A program made the translations under genes and the position numbers. Source: Pseudomonas sp. DG56-2 (GTDB lineage: Bacteria > Pseudomonadota > Gammaproteobacteria > Pseudomonadales > Pseudomonadaceae). From it: a stretch of 64,000 nt of DNA. This document shows, one piece after another, positions 1 to 9,321 of this stretch. Position 1 is the first letter of the stretch, and every line of letters starts with the position of its first letter. The stretch spans positions 1,380,501-1,444,500 of the forward strand of contig NZ_CP032311.1 in the NCBI RefSeq assembly GCF_004803755.1, in the 5' to 3' direction. The notes under the pieces are model-generated. The model ran no database searches, was not told where the DNA came from, and saw only the letters and a program-made list of their open reading frames with translations.

Positions 1-1116
1 GGCTTCGACTTGAGCCTGCGTCGTATCGAGCAGACGGACATGGACGACGACCAGCGTCGACGTGTCGATGAAGGCGACACGGTGATGGCGCTGGGCAAGG
101 ATGGCGACTCGATCCGCGTAGTTGCCGGCATGGTCGGTACGCCCTGGGTGCTGGAGATTGGCCCGCTGTATCAGATGAACCCTTATCCGCCGCAGTTGCT
201 GGCGTTGATTGCGGTGCTTGGGCTGTGCCTGATTGGTTTGATCGTCTATTTATTGGTGCGACAGTTGGAGCGACGCCTTTCCGATCTTGAGACTGCCGCC
301 ACGCGCATCGCCCAAGGCAGCTTGTCTACCCGTGTGGCTGCCGATGATGCCGACTCTGTCGGGCGCCTGGCCGCAGCTTTCAATGGCATGGCCGAACACC
401 TGCAGCGTTCGCTGGCCATCCAGCGGGAGCTGGTACGCGCTGTTTCCCATGAGTTGCGCACGCCTGTGGCACGGTTGCGCTTTGGTCTGGAAATGATCGC
501 CAGCGCCCGCGACGACGAGGCGCGGGAAAAGTACTTGAGCGGCATGGACGGGGACATCCAGGAACTCGACAAGCTGGTTGACGAGATGCTCACCTACGCC
601 CGCCTCGAGCAGGGCGCCCCGGCCCTGAACTTTCAGCGGGTCAACCTGGATGCGCTGTTCGAGCAGGTAATAGCCGAGCTGGCGCCTCTGCGCAGCGACG
701 TCAAGGTTGTGCGCGGCGTGTGCCTGGGCGATGAGCAAGAGGCGCAGGGGCAGGGGGCATGGGTCGAAGCCGAGCCGCGCTATTTGCAACGGGCCGTACA
801 GAACCTGGTGAGCAATGCCATGCGTCACGCAGAGTCCCAGGTCAGCCTCAGTTATCAGTTGGGAACGCAGCGTTGCCGAATCGATGTCGAGGATGACGGC
901 CCGGGTGTTCCAGAGGAAGTCTGGGATCGCATCTTCACGCCCTTCACCCGACTCGATGACAGCCGAACCCGGGCTTCAGGCGGGCACGGTCTGGGCTTGT
1001 CAATCGTGCGGCGGATTATCTATTGGCATAACGGACGGGCTTCGGTGGGTAATAGTGAGCAACTGGGGGGCGCCCGGTTCAGCTTGACCTGGCCGCGTAG
1101 TCAGGGCCAGGAATGA
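1..1116 (+). CDS. Sensor histidine kinase, C-terminal part (5' end outside window)
   Basis: Membrane sensor kinase that should autophosphorylate on histidine and pass phosphate to a regulator encoded upstream of the window. The reading frame is open from base 1, so the N-terminus is missing. Visible in order: the end of a periplasmic segment, one hydrophobic transmembrane helix (LLALIAVLGLCLIGLIVYLL), a HAMP linker, an H-box VSHELRTPVARLR, an N-box (NLVSNAMRHA), and G-boxes DDGPGV and GHGLGLSIV. This domain order is shared with RstB-like kinases of the OmpR/EnvZ class. Its stop overlaps the next gene by 4 bases (ATGA). The specific partner and signal cannot be told from this fragment. Confidence 0.93.
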   Translation, partial: GFDLSLRRIEQTDMDDDQRRRVDEGDTVMALGKDGDSIRVVAGMVGTPWVLEIGPLYQMNPYPPQLLALIAVLGLCLIGLIVYLLVRQLERRLSDLETAATRIAQGSLSTRVAADDADSVGRLAAAFNGMAEHLQRSLAIQRELVRAVSHELRTPVARLRFGLEMIASARDDEAREKYLSGMDGDIQELDKLVDEMLTYARLEQGAPALNFQRVNLDALFEQVIAELAPLRSDVKVVRGVCLGDEQEAQGQGAWVEAEPRYLQRAVQNLVSNAMRHAESQVSLSYQLGTQRCRIDVEDDGPGVPEEVWDRIFTPFTRLDDSRTRASGGHGLGLSIVRRIIYWHNGRASVGNSEQLGGARFSLTWPRSQGQE

Positions 1117-1661
1117 GTGCTGCCCAACCGCTGGACAAGGTGCTCGAAGCGTCTCGTTTCGACGCACTGCTGCTTGAACTGTATGGCCCGGAACTGATGC
1201 CAGTCCAGCGGCCAGTGTTGGTATCGCAGTGGTCCAAGTACTACTTTGCAACGGTCTGGCAGTTGCTGCTGGGCGGCGCATCATTGCCAGTGTTCGCTGC
1301 CACCGAAGTAATCCTGGACGCTCGTGGGCTGCCCACCATGCTGACGGGGAGCGCAGCGCATTGCGCAGGACGGGATGCACTGCTGCAACAGCACCTGCAA
1401 CCGCTGGTGTCGCGTCTGGCGACTTTGGGGGCGGTTGCCCCGGCGGTGCTCTGGGGTAACGCGGGCGATTGCCTGGATCAGGCATTGCAGGGTGTCGAAT
1501 CGGACGTTGGCGACTTGGCCCGTTTGCTCACCTGCGCCGACAGTCCGCTGTATGCGTCGGTGGGCCTGAGTGCTTCAGGTAAACGCCAGCGTCGCACCTG
1601 CTGCCTTAGCTACAAGGTGGATTGGGTCGGCCACTGTCAGCACTGCCCGTTGCTTGCCTGA
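1113..1661 (+). CDS. FhuF-like ferric siderophore reductase
   Basis: 182-residue protein likely to reduce ferric siderophores in the cytoplasm using a [2Fe-2S] cluster. The C-terminus has two adjacent cysteines, ten residues, then Cys-x2-Cys (CC-LSYKVDWVGH-CQHC), which is exactly the CC-x10-C-x2-C signature of the FhuF family. The N-terminal two thirds show only the weak WSKYYFATVWQLLL helix typical of the family. The start ATG overlaps the stop of the kinase gene (ATGA), so the two are probably translationally coupled. The convergent neighbour is a phosphopantetheinyl transferase needed for siderophore synthetases, which fits a role in iron handling. Substrate is inferred. Confidence 0.8.
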   Translation: MSAAQPLDKVLEASRFDALLLELYGPELMPVQRPVLVSQWSKYYFATVWQLLLGGASLPVFAATEVILDARGLPTMLTGSAAHCAGRDALLQQHLQPLVSRLATLGAVAPAVLWGNAGDCLDQALQGVESDVGDLARLLTCADSPLYASVGLSASGKRQRRTCCLSYKVDWVGHCQHCPLLA

Positions 1662-1664
1662 ACC

Positions 1665-2366
1665 TCAGACGCTGACCAGGGTCAGCAACTGGTCATCCTG
1701 CAAACAGAACTGTCCCGCAAGTTCGCGGCCGCTGTGCCACTGCGGCGATAAGTCAGTGAGCAAGCGCAAGCGTGCGTGGCCGTCAGCGGACCATTCCAGC
1801 ACCTCGGCATGCTCGAAATAAAAGCGCTGTTGCACGAGAGGGTAGAGGGCCTTGAACAGGCTTTCCTTGAGGGAAAACGTCAGGGTCACGCTGAGTCCGG
1901 TCTGCGCGCTATCCATTCTTTGCTGCTCGGCCTCGGTAAGAATCTCCCGGGCCAGGCGCTCTGCGCGTTCATGGCTGAGCAAGGTTTCCTGATCCAGTCC
2001 AATGCCCTGGCAGTCGCTGTTGCGCGCGACCACGGCCGCCGCCCAGCCTTTGCCGTGGGTGATCGAGCCACTGATGCCGGCGGGCCAGATCGGGGAGCGA
2101 TCCTCGTGGGTACCGGGGACATACAGACGACCATCCAGGCGCTGCAGGGCAGCCCGGGCGCATACCCGCCCAGCCAGGTACTCCGCCTGGCGCTTGGCGA
2201 CCGAACGTTGCAGGCTGGGCGTCTGCTCGATGCCGGCGCGAGCGAAGTCGTCGCTGGCGAGCAAGCTAGGGTCAAAGGCACAGCTGACCAGCTCTGCCCC
2301 GGTAATTGTCTGCGGCAAGGGCCAGTGGTGGTGCAAAGCGGTGCAACAGGAGGGCAGTCGGTTCAT
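1665..2366 (-). CDS. 4'-phosphopantetheinyl transferase (EntD/PcpS type)
   Basis: 233-residue enzyme that transfers phosphopantetheine from CoA to carrier proteins of fatty acid, polyketide and non-ribosomal peptide synthases. The family motifs are present: GISGSITHGKGWAAAVV followed by GIGLDQE (magnesium-binding acidic region) and FSLKESLFKALYPL (the conserved W/F-x-x-KE-x-x-x-K). Length matches the EntD/Sfp-like class. In P. aeruginosa a single enzyme of this type, PcpS, serves both primary and secondary metabolism. That this copy has the same broad role is inference. It is convergent with the FhuF-like gene, with only 3 bases between the stops. Confidence 0.9.
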   Translation of the reverse strand: MNRLPSCCTALHHHWPLPQTITGAELVSCAFDPSLLASDDFARAGIEQTPSLQRSVAKRQAEYLAGRVCARAALQRLDGRLYVPGTHEDRSPIWPAGISGSITHGKGWAAAVVARNSDCQGIGLDQETLLSHERAERLAREILTEAEQQRMDSAQTGLSVTLTFSLKESLFKALYPLVQQRFYFEHAEVLEWSADGHARLRLLTDLSPQWHSGRELAGQFCLQDDQLLTLVSV

Positions 2367-2461
2367 GGCCGCTATTGTGCCGCGGCGATCAAGCGCTTGC
2401 CAGTGATGTGCAGGGGGAGCACCCCGGTGTGAGGCGTGGGTATTTTCATTCTACGGGAGTC

Positions 2462-2517
2462 GTTCAGCCTAGGTTCAGGCAGGGTTCAGCAGCGGTTCAG
2501 GAGGGGTTTCTTAACCT
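2462..2517 (+). promoter_or_regulatory. PhoP-box array and promoter of oprH
   Basis: Four exact GTTCAG hexamers start at 2462, 2473, 2484 and 2495, each 11 bases apart, so all lie on the same face of the helix. Direct GTTCAG/GTTTA-type repeats with 5-base gaps are the known PhoP binding element. A -10-like TAACCT lies at 2512-2517, 11 bases after the last repeat, the usual spacing for a PhoP-activated promoter that lacks a good -35. The site lies 42-97 bases upstream of the oprH start codon. Confidence 0.85.
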
Positions 2518-2558
2518 AGCGCCATCACTTGAACGGCACACCGCCAGGAGTAACTCTC

Positions 2559-3161
2559 ATGAAAGCGCTCAACACTCTGTTCCTCGCCGCAGCCTTTTTC
2601 AGCGCCAGCGCTGCAGTCCAGGCAGCCGACACTACTTTCGCCGGTGTCACTTACGGCCAGACCAGCGACAAAATCAAAAAATCCGGTTTGCTCAGCAGCA
2701 ACACCGAGCACTTGAACACCGACGGCATCATCAGCAAGGACGGCACCTGGGGCGTACGCGTCGGCCAGATGAACGACCAGGGTCGCTACTACCTCACCTA
2801 CGACAACGTTTCCAACGACCACAGCGGCTTGAAGGTGCGCCAGGAAAACCTCTTGGGCAGCTACGACATGTTCTACCCACTGGGCACCAGCACCAAGCTG
2901 TTCGGCGGTGCCAGCGCTGGCCTGACCAAACTCAGCCAGGAGTCTTCCGGCTACAGCCGCGACACCGACACCGGGTATGCCATCGGCCTGCAAGCCGGCG
3001 TGCTGCAGCAGGTTTCCGACAATGCATCGGTTGAACTGGGCTACCGTTACCTGCGCAGCAATGCCAGCACCGAGCTTGCCGAACATGGCGGCCCGAAAGT
3101 CGGTACCCTGCGCCTGGACAGCAGCGCGCAAACCTACCTTTCGGCCAACTACTTGTTCTGA
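2559..3161 (+). CDS. oprH: Outer membrane protein OprH
   Basis: 200-residue outer membrane beta-barrel that in P. aeruginosa binds lipopolysaccharide and stabilises the outer membrane when magnesium is low. It has a signal peptide (MKALNTLFLAAAFFSASAAVQA), alternating polar/hydrophobic strands rich in Gly and Tyr, and a terminal LSANYLF ending in Phe, as expected for BAM-dependent insertion. The ATG at 2559 is chosen because AGGAG lies 8 bases upstream and the signal peptide begins there. It is the first gene of oprH-phoP-phoQ, the order known from P. aeruginosa, and sits behind a PhoP-box array. Confidence 0.93.
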   Translation: MKALNTLFLAAAFFSASAAVQAADTTFAGVTYGQTSDKIKKSGLLSSNTEHLNTDGIISKDGTWGVRVGQMNDQGRYYLTYDNVSNDHSGLKVRQENLLGSYDMFYPLGTSTKLFGGASAGLTKLSQESSGYSRDTDTGYAIGLQAGVLQQVSDNASVELGYRYLRSNASTELAEHGGPKVGTLRLDSSAQTYLSANYLF

Positions 3162-3179
3162 CCCACGCCAGGGATTGCT

Positions 3180-3210
3180 CGAACCGGCCTGCAAGCGCAT
3201 GGCCGGTTCG
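3180..3210 (+). terminator. Hairpin between oprH and phoP (possible attenuator)
   Basis: A perfect 10-bp stem (CGAACCGGCC at 3180-3189 with GGCCGGTTCG at 3201-3210) and an 11-base loop lie 19 bases after the oprH stop. The following bases (CTGTTATTCT) are only partly T-rich. This suggests partial termination or 3'-end protection rather than a full stop. That would allow much more oprH than phoPQ message from one promoter. Confidence 0.55.
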
Positions 3211-3271
3211 CTGTTATTCTGCACGGGGCCAGGCCTGCGTGACGAACTAAGGAAAGGGTAGGGAGGAACCT

Positions 3272-3949
3272 ATGAAACTGCTGGTGGTGGAGGACGAAGC
3301 GCTGTTGCGGCATCACTTGTACAGCCGCTTGACCGAGAGTGGGCATGTGGTTGAAGCCGTGGCCGACGCCGAGGAAGCCTTGTATCAAGCCGCGCAGTTC
3401 AACCATGACCTGGCGGTGATCGACCTGGGCCTTCCGGGCATGAGTGGGCTGGACCTCATTCGCCAGTTGCGCTCCCAGGGCAAGGGCTTTCCCATTCTGA
3501 TTCTTACCGCGCGGGGCAACTGGCAAGACAAAGTCGAAGGCCTGGCGGCAGGCGCCGACGATTATGTCGTCAAGCCTTTCCAGTTCGAAGAACTCGAGGC
3601 GCGGCTCAACGCCTTGCTCCGTCGTTCAAGCGGCTTTACCCAGTCGACCATCGCAGCCGGCCCCCTGGTGCTGGACCTCAATCGCAAACAGGCGACGCTG
3701 GATGAGCAGCCGCTGGCGCTGACAGCCTACGAGTACCGTATCCTGGAATACCTGATGCGCCATCATCAGCAAGTGGTGGCCAAGGATCGCCTGATGGAGC
3801 AGCTGTATCCCGATGACGACGAGCGCGATCCAAATGTGATCGAAGTGCTGGTGGGGCGGTTGCGTCGCAAACTTGAGGGTGACAACGGCTTCAAGCCGAT
3901 CGATACCGTCCGTGGCTTGGGCTACCTGTTCACTGAGCGTTGCCGATGA
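3272..3949 (+). CDS. phoP: Response regulator PhoP
   Basis: 225-residue OmpR-family regulator. The receiver domain has the phosphoacceptor Asp51 (VIDLGLPGMSG), the acidic pair VVEDEA near the N-terminus and Lys101 (DDYVVKPF). The C-terminal winged helix (about residues 125-222) ends with the typical NVIEVLVGRLRRKL and TVRGLGYLF segments. In pseudomonads PhoP controls lipid A modification genes, oprH and its own operon under low magnesium. Its stop overlaps the phoQ start (ATGA). The assignment is supported by oprH upstream and phoQ downstream. Confidence 0.95.
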   Translation: MKLLVVEDEALLRHHLYSRLTESGHVVEAVADAEEALYQAAQFNHDLAVIDLGLPGMSGLDLIRQLRSQGKGFPILILTARGNWQDKVEGLAAGADDYVVKPFQFEELEARLNALLRRSSGFTQSTIAAGPLVLDLNRKQATLDEQPLALTAYEYRILEYLMRHHQQVVAKDRLMEQLYPDDDERDPNVIEVLVGRLRRKLEGDNGFKPIDTVRGLGYLFTERCR

Positions 3950-5292
3950 TCCGTTCGTTACGGGTGCGCCTGATGCTGGCGGCTGCGCTGCTGGCGCTGT
4001 TGTTCATGCTCGCCTTGCTGCCGGCCCTGCAGAAGACGTTCAGCCTGGCATTGCAGGAGTCGATCGAAAAGCGCCTGGCCTCGGATGTTACTACCTTGAT
4101 ATCGGCAGCGCGCATCGAGCACAACCAGTTGCAGATGCCGGACTTGCTGCCGGATGAAAAATACAACCTGCCCGACAGCCGTTTGCTCGGCTACATCTAT
4201 GATCGCCAGGGCAATCTGGTCTGGCGGTCCCGGGCTACGGCCGATGAAAACATCAACTACACCCCACGCTATGACGGGCGCGGCAACGAGTTTGCGCGCA
4301 TCCGCCAGGCCGACGGCGAGGAGTTCTTTGTCTATGACGTCGAAGTCAAGCTGCTCGGTGGCAAGACGGCAGCGTTCAGCATCGTTGCATTACAGCCGGT
4401 GCGCGAATACCAGCATACCCTCGACGGTCTGCGCGAACGCCTGTACCTGGGGTTTGGTGCGGCGCTGCTGGCCTTGCTGGTGTTGCTCTGGGCGGGTTTG
4501 ACCTGGGGCTTGCGCTCGTTGCGCCAGTTGAGTCACGAGCTTGATGATGTCGAGTCCGGTGCCCGCGATGGGCTCAGCGGCGAGCATCCTCGTGAGTTGT
4601 TGCGTTTGACCGGTTCATTGAACCGCCTGTTGCGCAGTGAGCGTGACCAGCGCCAACGCTACCGTGATTCCCTGGACGACCTGGCCCATAGCCTGAAAAC
4701 CCCGTTGGCGGTGTTGCAAGGGGTAAGTGAAAGCATGGGCCAGCGTCGTGAAGACCGTGAGCAGTCGCGGATTCTGCAAAGTCAGATCGAGCGCATGAGC
4801 CAGCAGATCGACTACCAGTTGCAACGCGCCAGCCTGCGCAAGAGTGGCCTGGTCCGTTATCAGGTAGCGCTGCAACCGTTGCTCGAAAGCCTGTGCAGCA
4901 CGCTGGCCAAGGTGTACCGCGACAAACAGGTGAACATCACCCTTGATGTGCCCGAGCAGGCTGTCGTGCCGATGGAGCAAGGAGCATTGCTCGAACTGCT
5001 TGGCAACCTGCTGGAAAACGCCTACCGCCTGTGCCTGAGCCAGATCCGCATCAGCCTGCGCAGCGATCCTTCGATGATCGAGTTGTGTATCGAGGATGAC
5101 GGTCCGGGCGTGCCGCCTGATCAGCGTGAGCGCATTCTGCAGCGCGGCGAACGCCTGGATCGGCAGAATCCGGGGCAGGGTATTGGTCTGGCGGTGGTCA
5201 AGGACATCATCGAGAGCTATGACGCCAGCCTCACCCTGGACGACTCCGAGCTCGGCGGCGCCGCCTTTCGTATCCGCTTTTCCCTGGACTGA
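3946..5292 (+). CDS. phoQ: Sensor kinase PhoQ
   Basis: 448-residue inner membrane histidine kinase. An N-terminal transmembrane helix (about residues 8-28), a periplasmic sensor of about 140 residues with an acidic patch (LPDEKYN, RQADGEEFF), and a second helix (about 168-190) precede a HAMP-like region. The PhoQ-type H-box DLAHSLKTPLAV places phospho-His at 248. ATP-binding boxes (NLLENAYRLC, EDDGPGVP, GQGIGLAVV) follow. The ATG at 3946, overlapping the phoP stop, is preferred over the TTG two codons upstream. Confidence 0.95.
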   Translation: MIRSLRVRLMLAAALLALLFMLALLPALQKTFSLALQESIEKRLASDVTTLISAARIEHNQLQMPDLLPDEKYNLPDSRLLGYIYDRQGNLVWRSRATADENINYTPRYDGRGNEFARIRQADGEEFFVYDVEVKLLGGKTAAFSIVALQPVREYQHTLDGLRERLYLGFGAALLALLVLLWAGLTWGLRSLRQLSHELDDVESGARDGLSGEHPRELLRLTGSLNRLLRSERDQRQRYRDSLDDLAHSLKTPLAVLQGVSESMGQRREDREQSRILQSQIERMSQQIDYQLQRASLRKSGLVRYQVALQPLLESLCSTLAKVYRDKQVNITLDVPEQAVVPMEQGALLELLGNLLENAYRLCLSQIRISLRSDPSMIELCIEDDGPGVPPDQRERILQRGERLDRQNPGQGIGLAVVKDIIESYDASLTLDDSELGGAAFRIRFSLD

Positions 5293-5308
5293 ATCGCCAT
5301 TTCCTCTG

Positions 5309-5363
5309 GGCGGATTACCGCCATCCTTAAGGTTTTGCAAAAGGTGTCGGGCGGAAATCCGCC
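5309..5363 (+). promoter_or_regulatory. Paired palindromes, candidate DctD activator sites
   Basis: Two similar palindromes lie upstream of the sigma-54 promoter: GGCGG-ATTA-CCGCC (5309-5322) and GGCGGA-AA-TCCGCC (5350-5363). Their centres are 41 bases apart, close to four helical turns. They sit about 80-130 bases upstream of the -24 element, a normal position for enhancer sites of a sigma-54 activator such as DctD. Binding by DctD is inferred. Confidence 0.6.
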
Positions 5364-5440
5364 AAGTCGCTCGGCACCCTTGCATCCTCGTTGTGCACGA
5401 AACCCGCGTAAACACTGGGTTTGCACTCATAAAGCGCACC

Positions 5441-5457
5441 TTGGCATCGGGCTTGCT
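5441..5457 (+). promoter_or_regulatory. Sigma-54 (RpoN) promoter of dctA
   Basis: TTGGCATCGGGCTTGCT matches the -24/-12 consensus YTGGCACGNNNNTTGCW at 15 of 17 positions, including the invariant GG and GC with correct spacing. Transcription would start near 5468, giving a leader of about 115 bases before the dctA ATG. RpoN-dependent dctA expression driven by DctB/DctD is established in rhizobia and P. aeruginosa. Confidence 0.82.
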
Positions 5458-5462
5458 ATTGA

Positions 5463-6905
<1,443 letters not shown>

Positions 6906-6923
6906 GCCATTGGCTGAGCCATG

Positions 6924-6952
6924 AAAAAACCCATCTTCGGATGGGTTTTTTT
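6924..6952. terminator. Bidirectional rho-independent terminator after dctA
   Basis: A-run, then CCCATC-TTCG-GATGGG, then a run of seven T. The TTCG tetraloop and T tract make a strong terminator for dctA. The A-run makes it work for the convergent sprT gene as well. Confidence 0.93.
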
Positions 6953-6983
6953 GTGCCTGGTTGAAACCTGACCGGGCAGGGCG

Positions 6984-7478
6984 TTACTCGACGCGCGTCT
7001 CGCCGCTGTACACCAAGGTGTTGCGGCAGCGTCTGCACAGGTAGCGCCGCCCCTGACGTACCAGGCTGTGGCGCTGGGCCGAGAAGGGAAAGTCACTACC
7101 GACGCAAGGGCAGCGGTAGATGTAACGCGTCACTGTGCGACGTTTGACTTCATAGGTGTGGCAGCGGTTGGGTGGCAGTTCGTAAACGCCACGCATGATT
7201 AGCTGCCATTCCTCGCCATGCGGCTGGATTCGATCACCAAACAGCTGGTGGGCAACCAGATGCGCGACTTCGTGGGCCACGGTCTGCTTGAGGAAGTCAT
7301 CGCTGTTTTCGCGGTACAACTGCAAATTGAATCGCAGCAGGTTTTCATGCAAATGGGCGACGCCAGCCTTTTGCCCACGCAGCTTGAAGCTCACTTCAGG
7401 GCGGGGGAAAGGGCGCTTGAAAAAATTTTCGGCTTGCTGGTAGCAGGTTTCTACGCGGGATTTGAGCTGCTCGGGCAT
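6984..7478 (-). CDS. sprT: SprT-family zinc metalloprotease-like protein
   Basis: 164-residue cytoplasmic protein with the zinc-binding HEVAH motif (His69, Glu70, His73 in TVAHEVAHLVAH) and the downstream HGEEW segment that supplies the third ligand in SprT-like domains. A C-terminal zinc ribbon has CPC and CRRC. Length matches E. coli SprT (about 165). The start at 7478 (MPEQLKSR) is preferred over the longer frame because GGAGTG precedes it at good spacing and homologues begin there. The cellular substrate of bacterial SprT is not established. Confidence 0.88.
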   Translation of the reverse strand: MPEQLKSRVETCYQQAENFFKRPFPRPEVSFKLRGQKAGVAHLHENLLRFNLQLYRENSDDFLKQTVAHEVAHLVAHQLFGDRIQPHGEEWQLIMRGVYELPPNRCHTYEVKRRTVTRYIYRCPCVGSDFPFSAQRHSLVRQGRRYLCRRCRNTLVYSGETRVE

Positions 7479-7551
7479 ATCGGGGAACACTCCTGGCCGG
7501 CAATTATGCCGCAACCGCCACGGCGCTGCCGAGCCACCTGTCAGCGCACAG

Positions 7552-7579
7552 CTTCAGGCCGCCTTGCGGCGGCCTGAAG
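7552..7579. repeat. Strong 12-bp hairpin without T tract
   Basis: CTTCAGGCCGCC (7552-7563) and GGCGGCCTGAAG (7568-7579) form a perfect stem closed by a 4-base loop. On the minus strand the loop is GCAA, a stable GNRA tetraloop. It lies downstream of the Yip1-family gene and upstream of sprT. With no T run on either side, it is more likely to stabilise the mRNA 3' end or be REP-like than an intrinsic terminator. Confidence 0.6.
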
Positions 7580-7618
7580 GTTACTGCGCCTATGTTGCTG
7601 ATTTTCTAATAATGGATG

Positions 7619-8218
7619 CTAGTTGGTATAGACAGGCCCCACGCCAAGTCCCCAGACAATCACGGTGAAGGCCATGATGGCTACCAGCACCACCAGGCCG
7701 ACCGCCAATACCGAGCTCGAGAACAGGAAACCTTCATCCGAAGGTATGTTCATGAAGGTCGGCAGGCCGACATAGAGCAGATAAACCGTGTAGCACACGG
7801 CTGCCGTGCCGACGACCATCCCCAACCACAAGTGGGGGTAGAGCGCCGCCAGGCCGCCGACGAACAGCGGCGTTGCGGTATAAGTGGCAAACGCGATGCA
7901 GCGGGCCATGCTTGGGTTGGCATCGTAGGTGCGCGCCATCCAGTGAATGAAGGCGCCCATTACCGCGACACCGGCAAGCATTGCCAGGTACGACATGATG
8001 GTCATCCATAACGCGCTTTCCTGGGTCAGCATGACCGGGGCGCGATCGCCAATGACCCAGCCGACCTGGGTAGTACCGATAAATGCCGAGATGGCGGGAA
8101 TCGCCGCCAGGATGAGTGTGTGGGTCAGGTACATGTGGCTGATGCTTTCTTCCTCGCCACGGATCTCTTTCCATTCTTGGTCAGGATGGGTAAACAGCCC
8201 CAGTACGTGATGGATCAT
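7619..8218 (-). CDS. Yip1-family (DUF1282) inner membrane protein
   Basis: 199-residue membrane protein of unknown function. About five hydrophobic segments follow a short soluble N-terminus (MIHHVLGLFTHPDQEWKEI), the usual DUF1282/Yip1 architecture; the opening FTHPDQEWKEIR is family-typical. The start at 8218 is chosen because GGAAGGAGTGACTGGC precedes it, and the 19 extra upstream codons lack this support. It is divergent from ttcA with about 270 bases between them. No catalytic motif is visible. Confidence 0.82.
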   Translation of the reverse strand: MIHHVLGLFTHPDQEWKEIRGEEESISHMYLTHTLILAAIPAISAFIGTTQVGWVIGDRAPVMLTQESALWMTIMSYLAMLAGVAVMGAFIHWMARTYDANPSMARCIAFATYTATPLFVGGLAALYPHLWLGMVVGTAAVCYTVYLLYVGLPTFMNIPSDEGFLFSSSVLAVGLVVLVAIMAFTVIVWGLGVGPVYTN

Positions 8219-8491
8219 GCCAGTCACTCCTTCCGTCGTTACCATCGCCCCCCAGCGGAGCGCTTGTGACCCCAAGTGATGGGGGCCAGAGGATCGAGGT
8301 CACCTATGATGTGTGGCCTTATGTCGCAGTATAGGAAGGAGTACGCCCCGCAAAGCCGGCTTTTTAGAGCAAATTGCGCTGTAAGCGCCACGGCTAATCA
8401 CCTTGCAGTCTTTATCGGATGGGCCTACGCCTGCCGACGGTTTGTGCGTAAAATATGCCGCTTTTGTCACACCTCGCGGATTTCAAGCGCT

Positions 8492-9316
8492 ATGGGCACC
8501 CTTTCGGTCAACCAGAACAAACTGCAAAAACGCCTGCGTCGTCTCGCTGGCGAAGCCATTACCGACTTCAACATGATTGAAGATGGTGACAAGGTCATGG
8601 TCTGCCTGTCCGGCGGCAAAGACAGCTACACCATGCTCGATGTTCTGCTGTACCTGCAGAAAGTGGCGCCGATCAAGTTCGAGATCGTCGCGGTGAACAT
8701 GGACCAGAAGCAACCAGGCTTCCCTGAGCACGTGCTGCCGGCTTACCTCAAGACCTTGGGCGTCGAGTATCACATCGTCGAGAAAGACACCTATTCGGTG
8801 GTCAAGGAGCTGGTACCGGAAGGCAAGACCACCTGCTCGCTGTGCTCGCGCCTGCGTCGCGGCACCCTGTACACCTTTGCCGACGAGATCGGTGCAACCA
8901 AGATGGCTCTTGGTCACCACCGTGACGACATTGTCGAAACGTTTTTCCTCAATATGTTCTTCAACGGCACCCTCAAGGCCATGCCGCCGAAGTTGCGCGC
9001 CGACGACGGTCGTAACGTGGTGATCCGCCCGCTTGCCTATTGCAGCGAGAAAGACATCCAGGCGTATTCGGACCTGAAGGAGTTCCCGATCATTCCGTGC
9101 AACCTCTGCGGTTCGCAGGAAAACCTGCAGCGGCAGGTCGTGAAGGACATGCTGGTGGAGTGGGAGCGTAAAACACCGGGCCGTACCGAGAGCATCTTCC
9201 GTGGCTTGCAGAATGTCGTGCCGTCGCAACTGGCTGACCGTAACCTGTTCGACTTCGTCAACCTGAAGATCGACGAAACCGCCACCCCGCGCTTTGTCGA
9301 CGTGATGAACATCTGA
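8492..9316 (+). CDS. ttcA: tRNA 2-thiocytidine synthetase TtcA
   Basis: 274-residue PP-loop ATPase that thiolates cytidine 32 of certain tRNAs. It has the PP-loop SGGKDS (residues 40-45), the CxxC pair Cys115/Cys118 (TTCSLCSR) that binds the iron-sulfur cluster, and PCNLCGSQ (Cys203, Cys206). [19 protein letters not shown] is a family block. The ATG at 8492 gives the standard length; the frame is open 72 codons further upstream but that part looks non-coding. It is followed 6 bases later by the Tag-like gene, so the two are probably cotranscribed. Confidence 0.95.
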   Translation: MGTLSVNQNKLQKRLRRLAGEAITDFNMIEDGDKVMVCLSGGKDSYTMLDVLLYLQKVAPIKFEIVAVNMDQKQPGFPEHVLPAYLKTLGVEYHIVEKDTYSVVKELVPEGKTTCSLCSRLRRGTLYTFADEIGATKMALGHHRDDIVETFFLNMFFNGTLKAMPPKLRADDGRNVVIRPLAYCSEKDIQAYSDLKEFPIIPCNLCGSQENLQRQVVKDMLVEWERKTPGRTESIFRGLQNVVPSQLADRNLFDFVNLKIDETATPRFVDVMNI

Positions 9317-9321
9317 CCGGC

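Noticed and set aside
8276..8491. 72 extra codons before ttcA
   Set aside because: This part has no family similarity and crosses the divergent promoter region. The ATG at 8492 gives the standard TtcA length.
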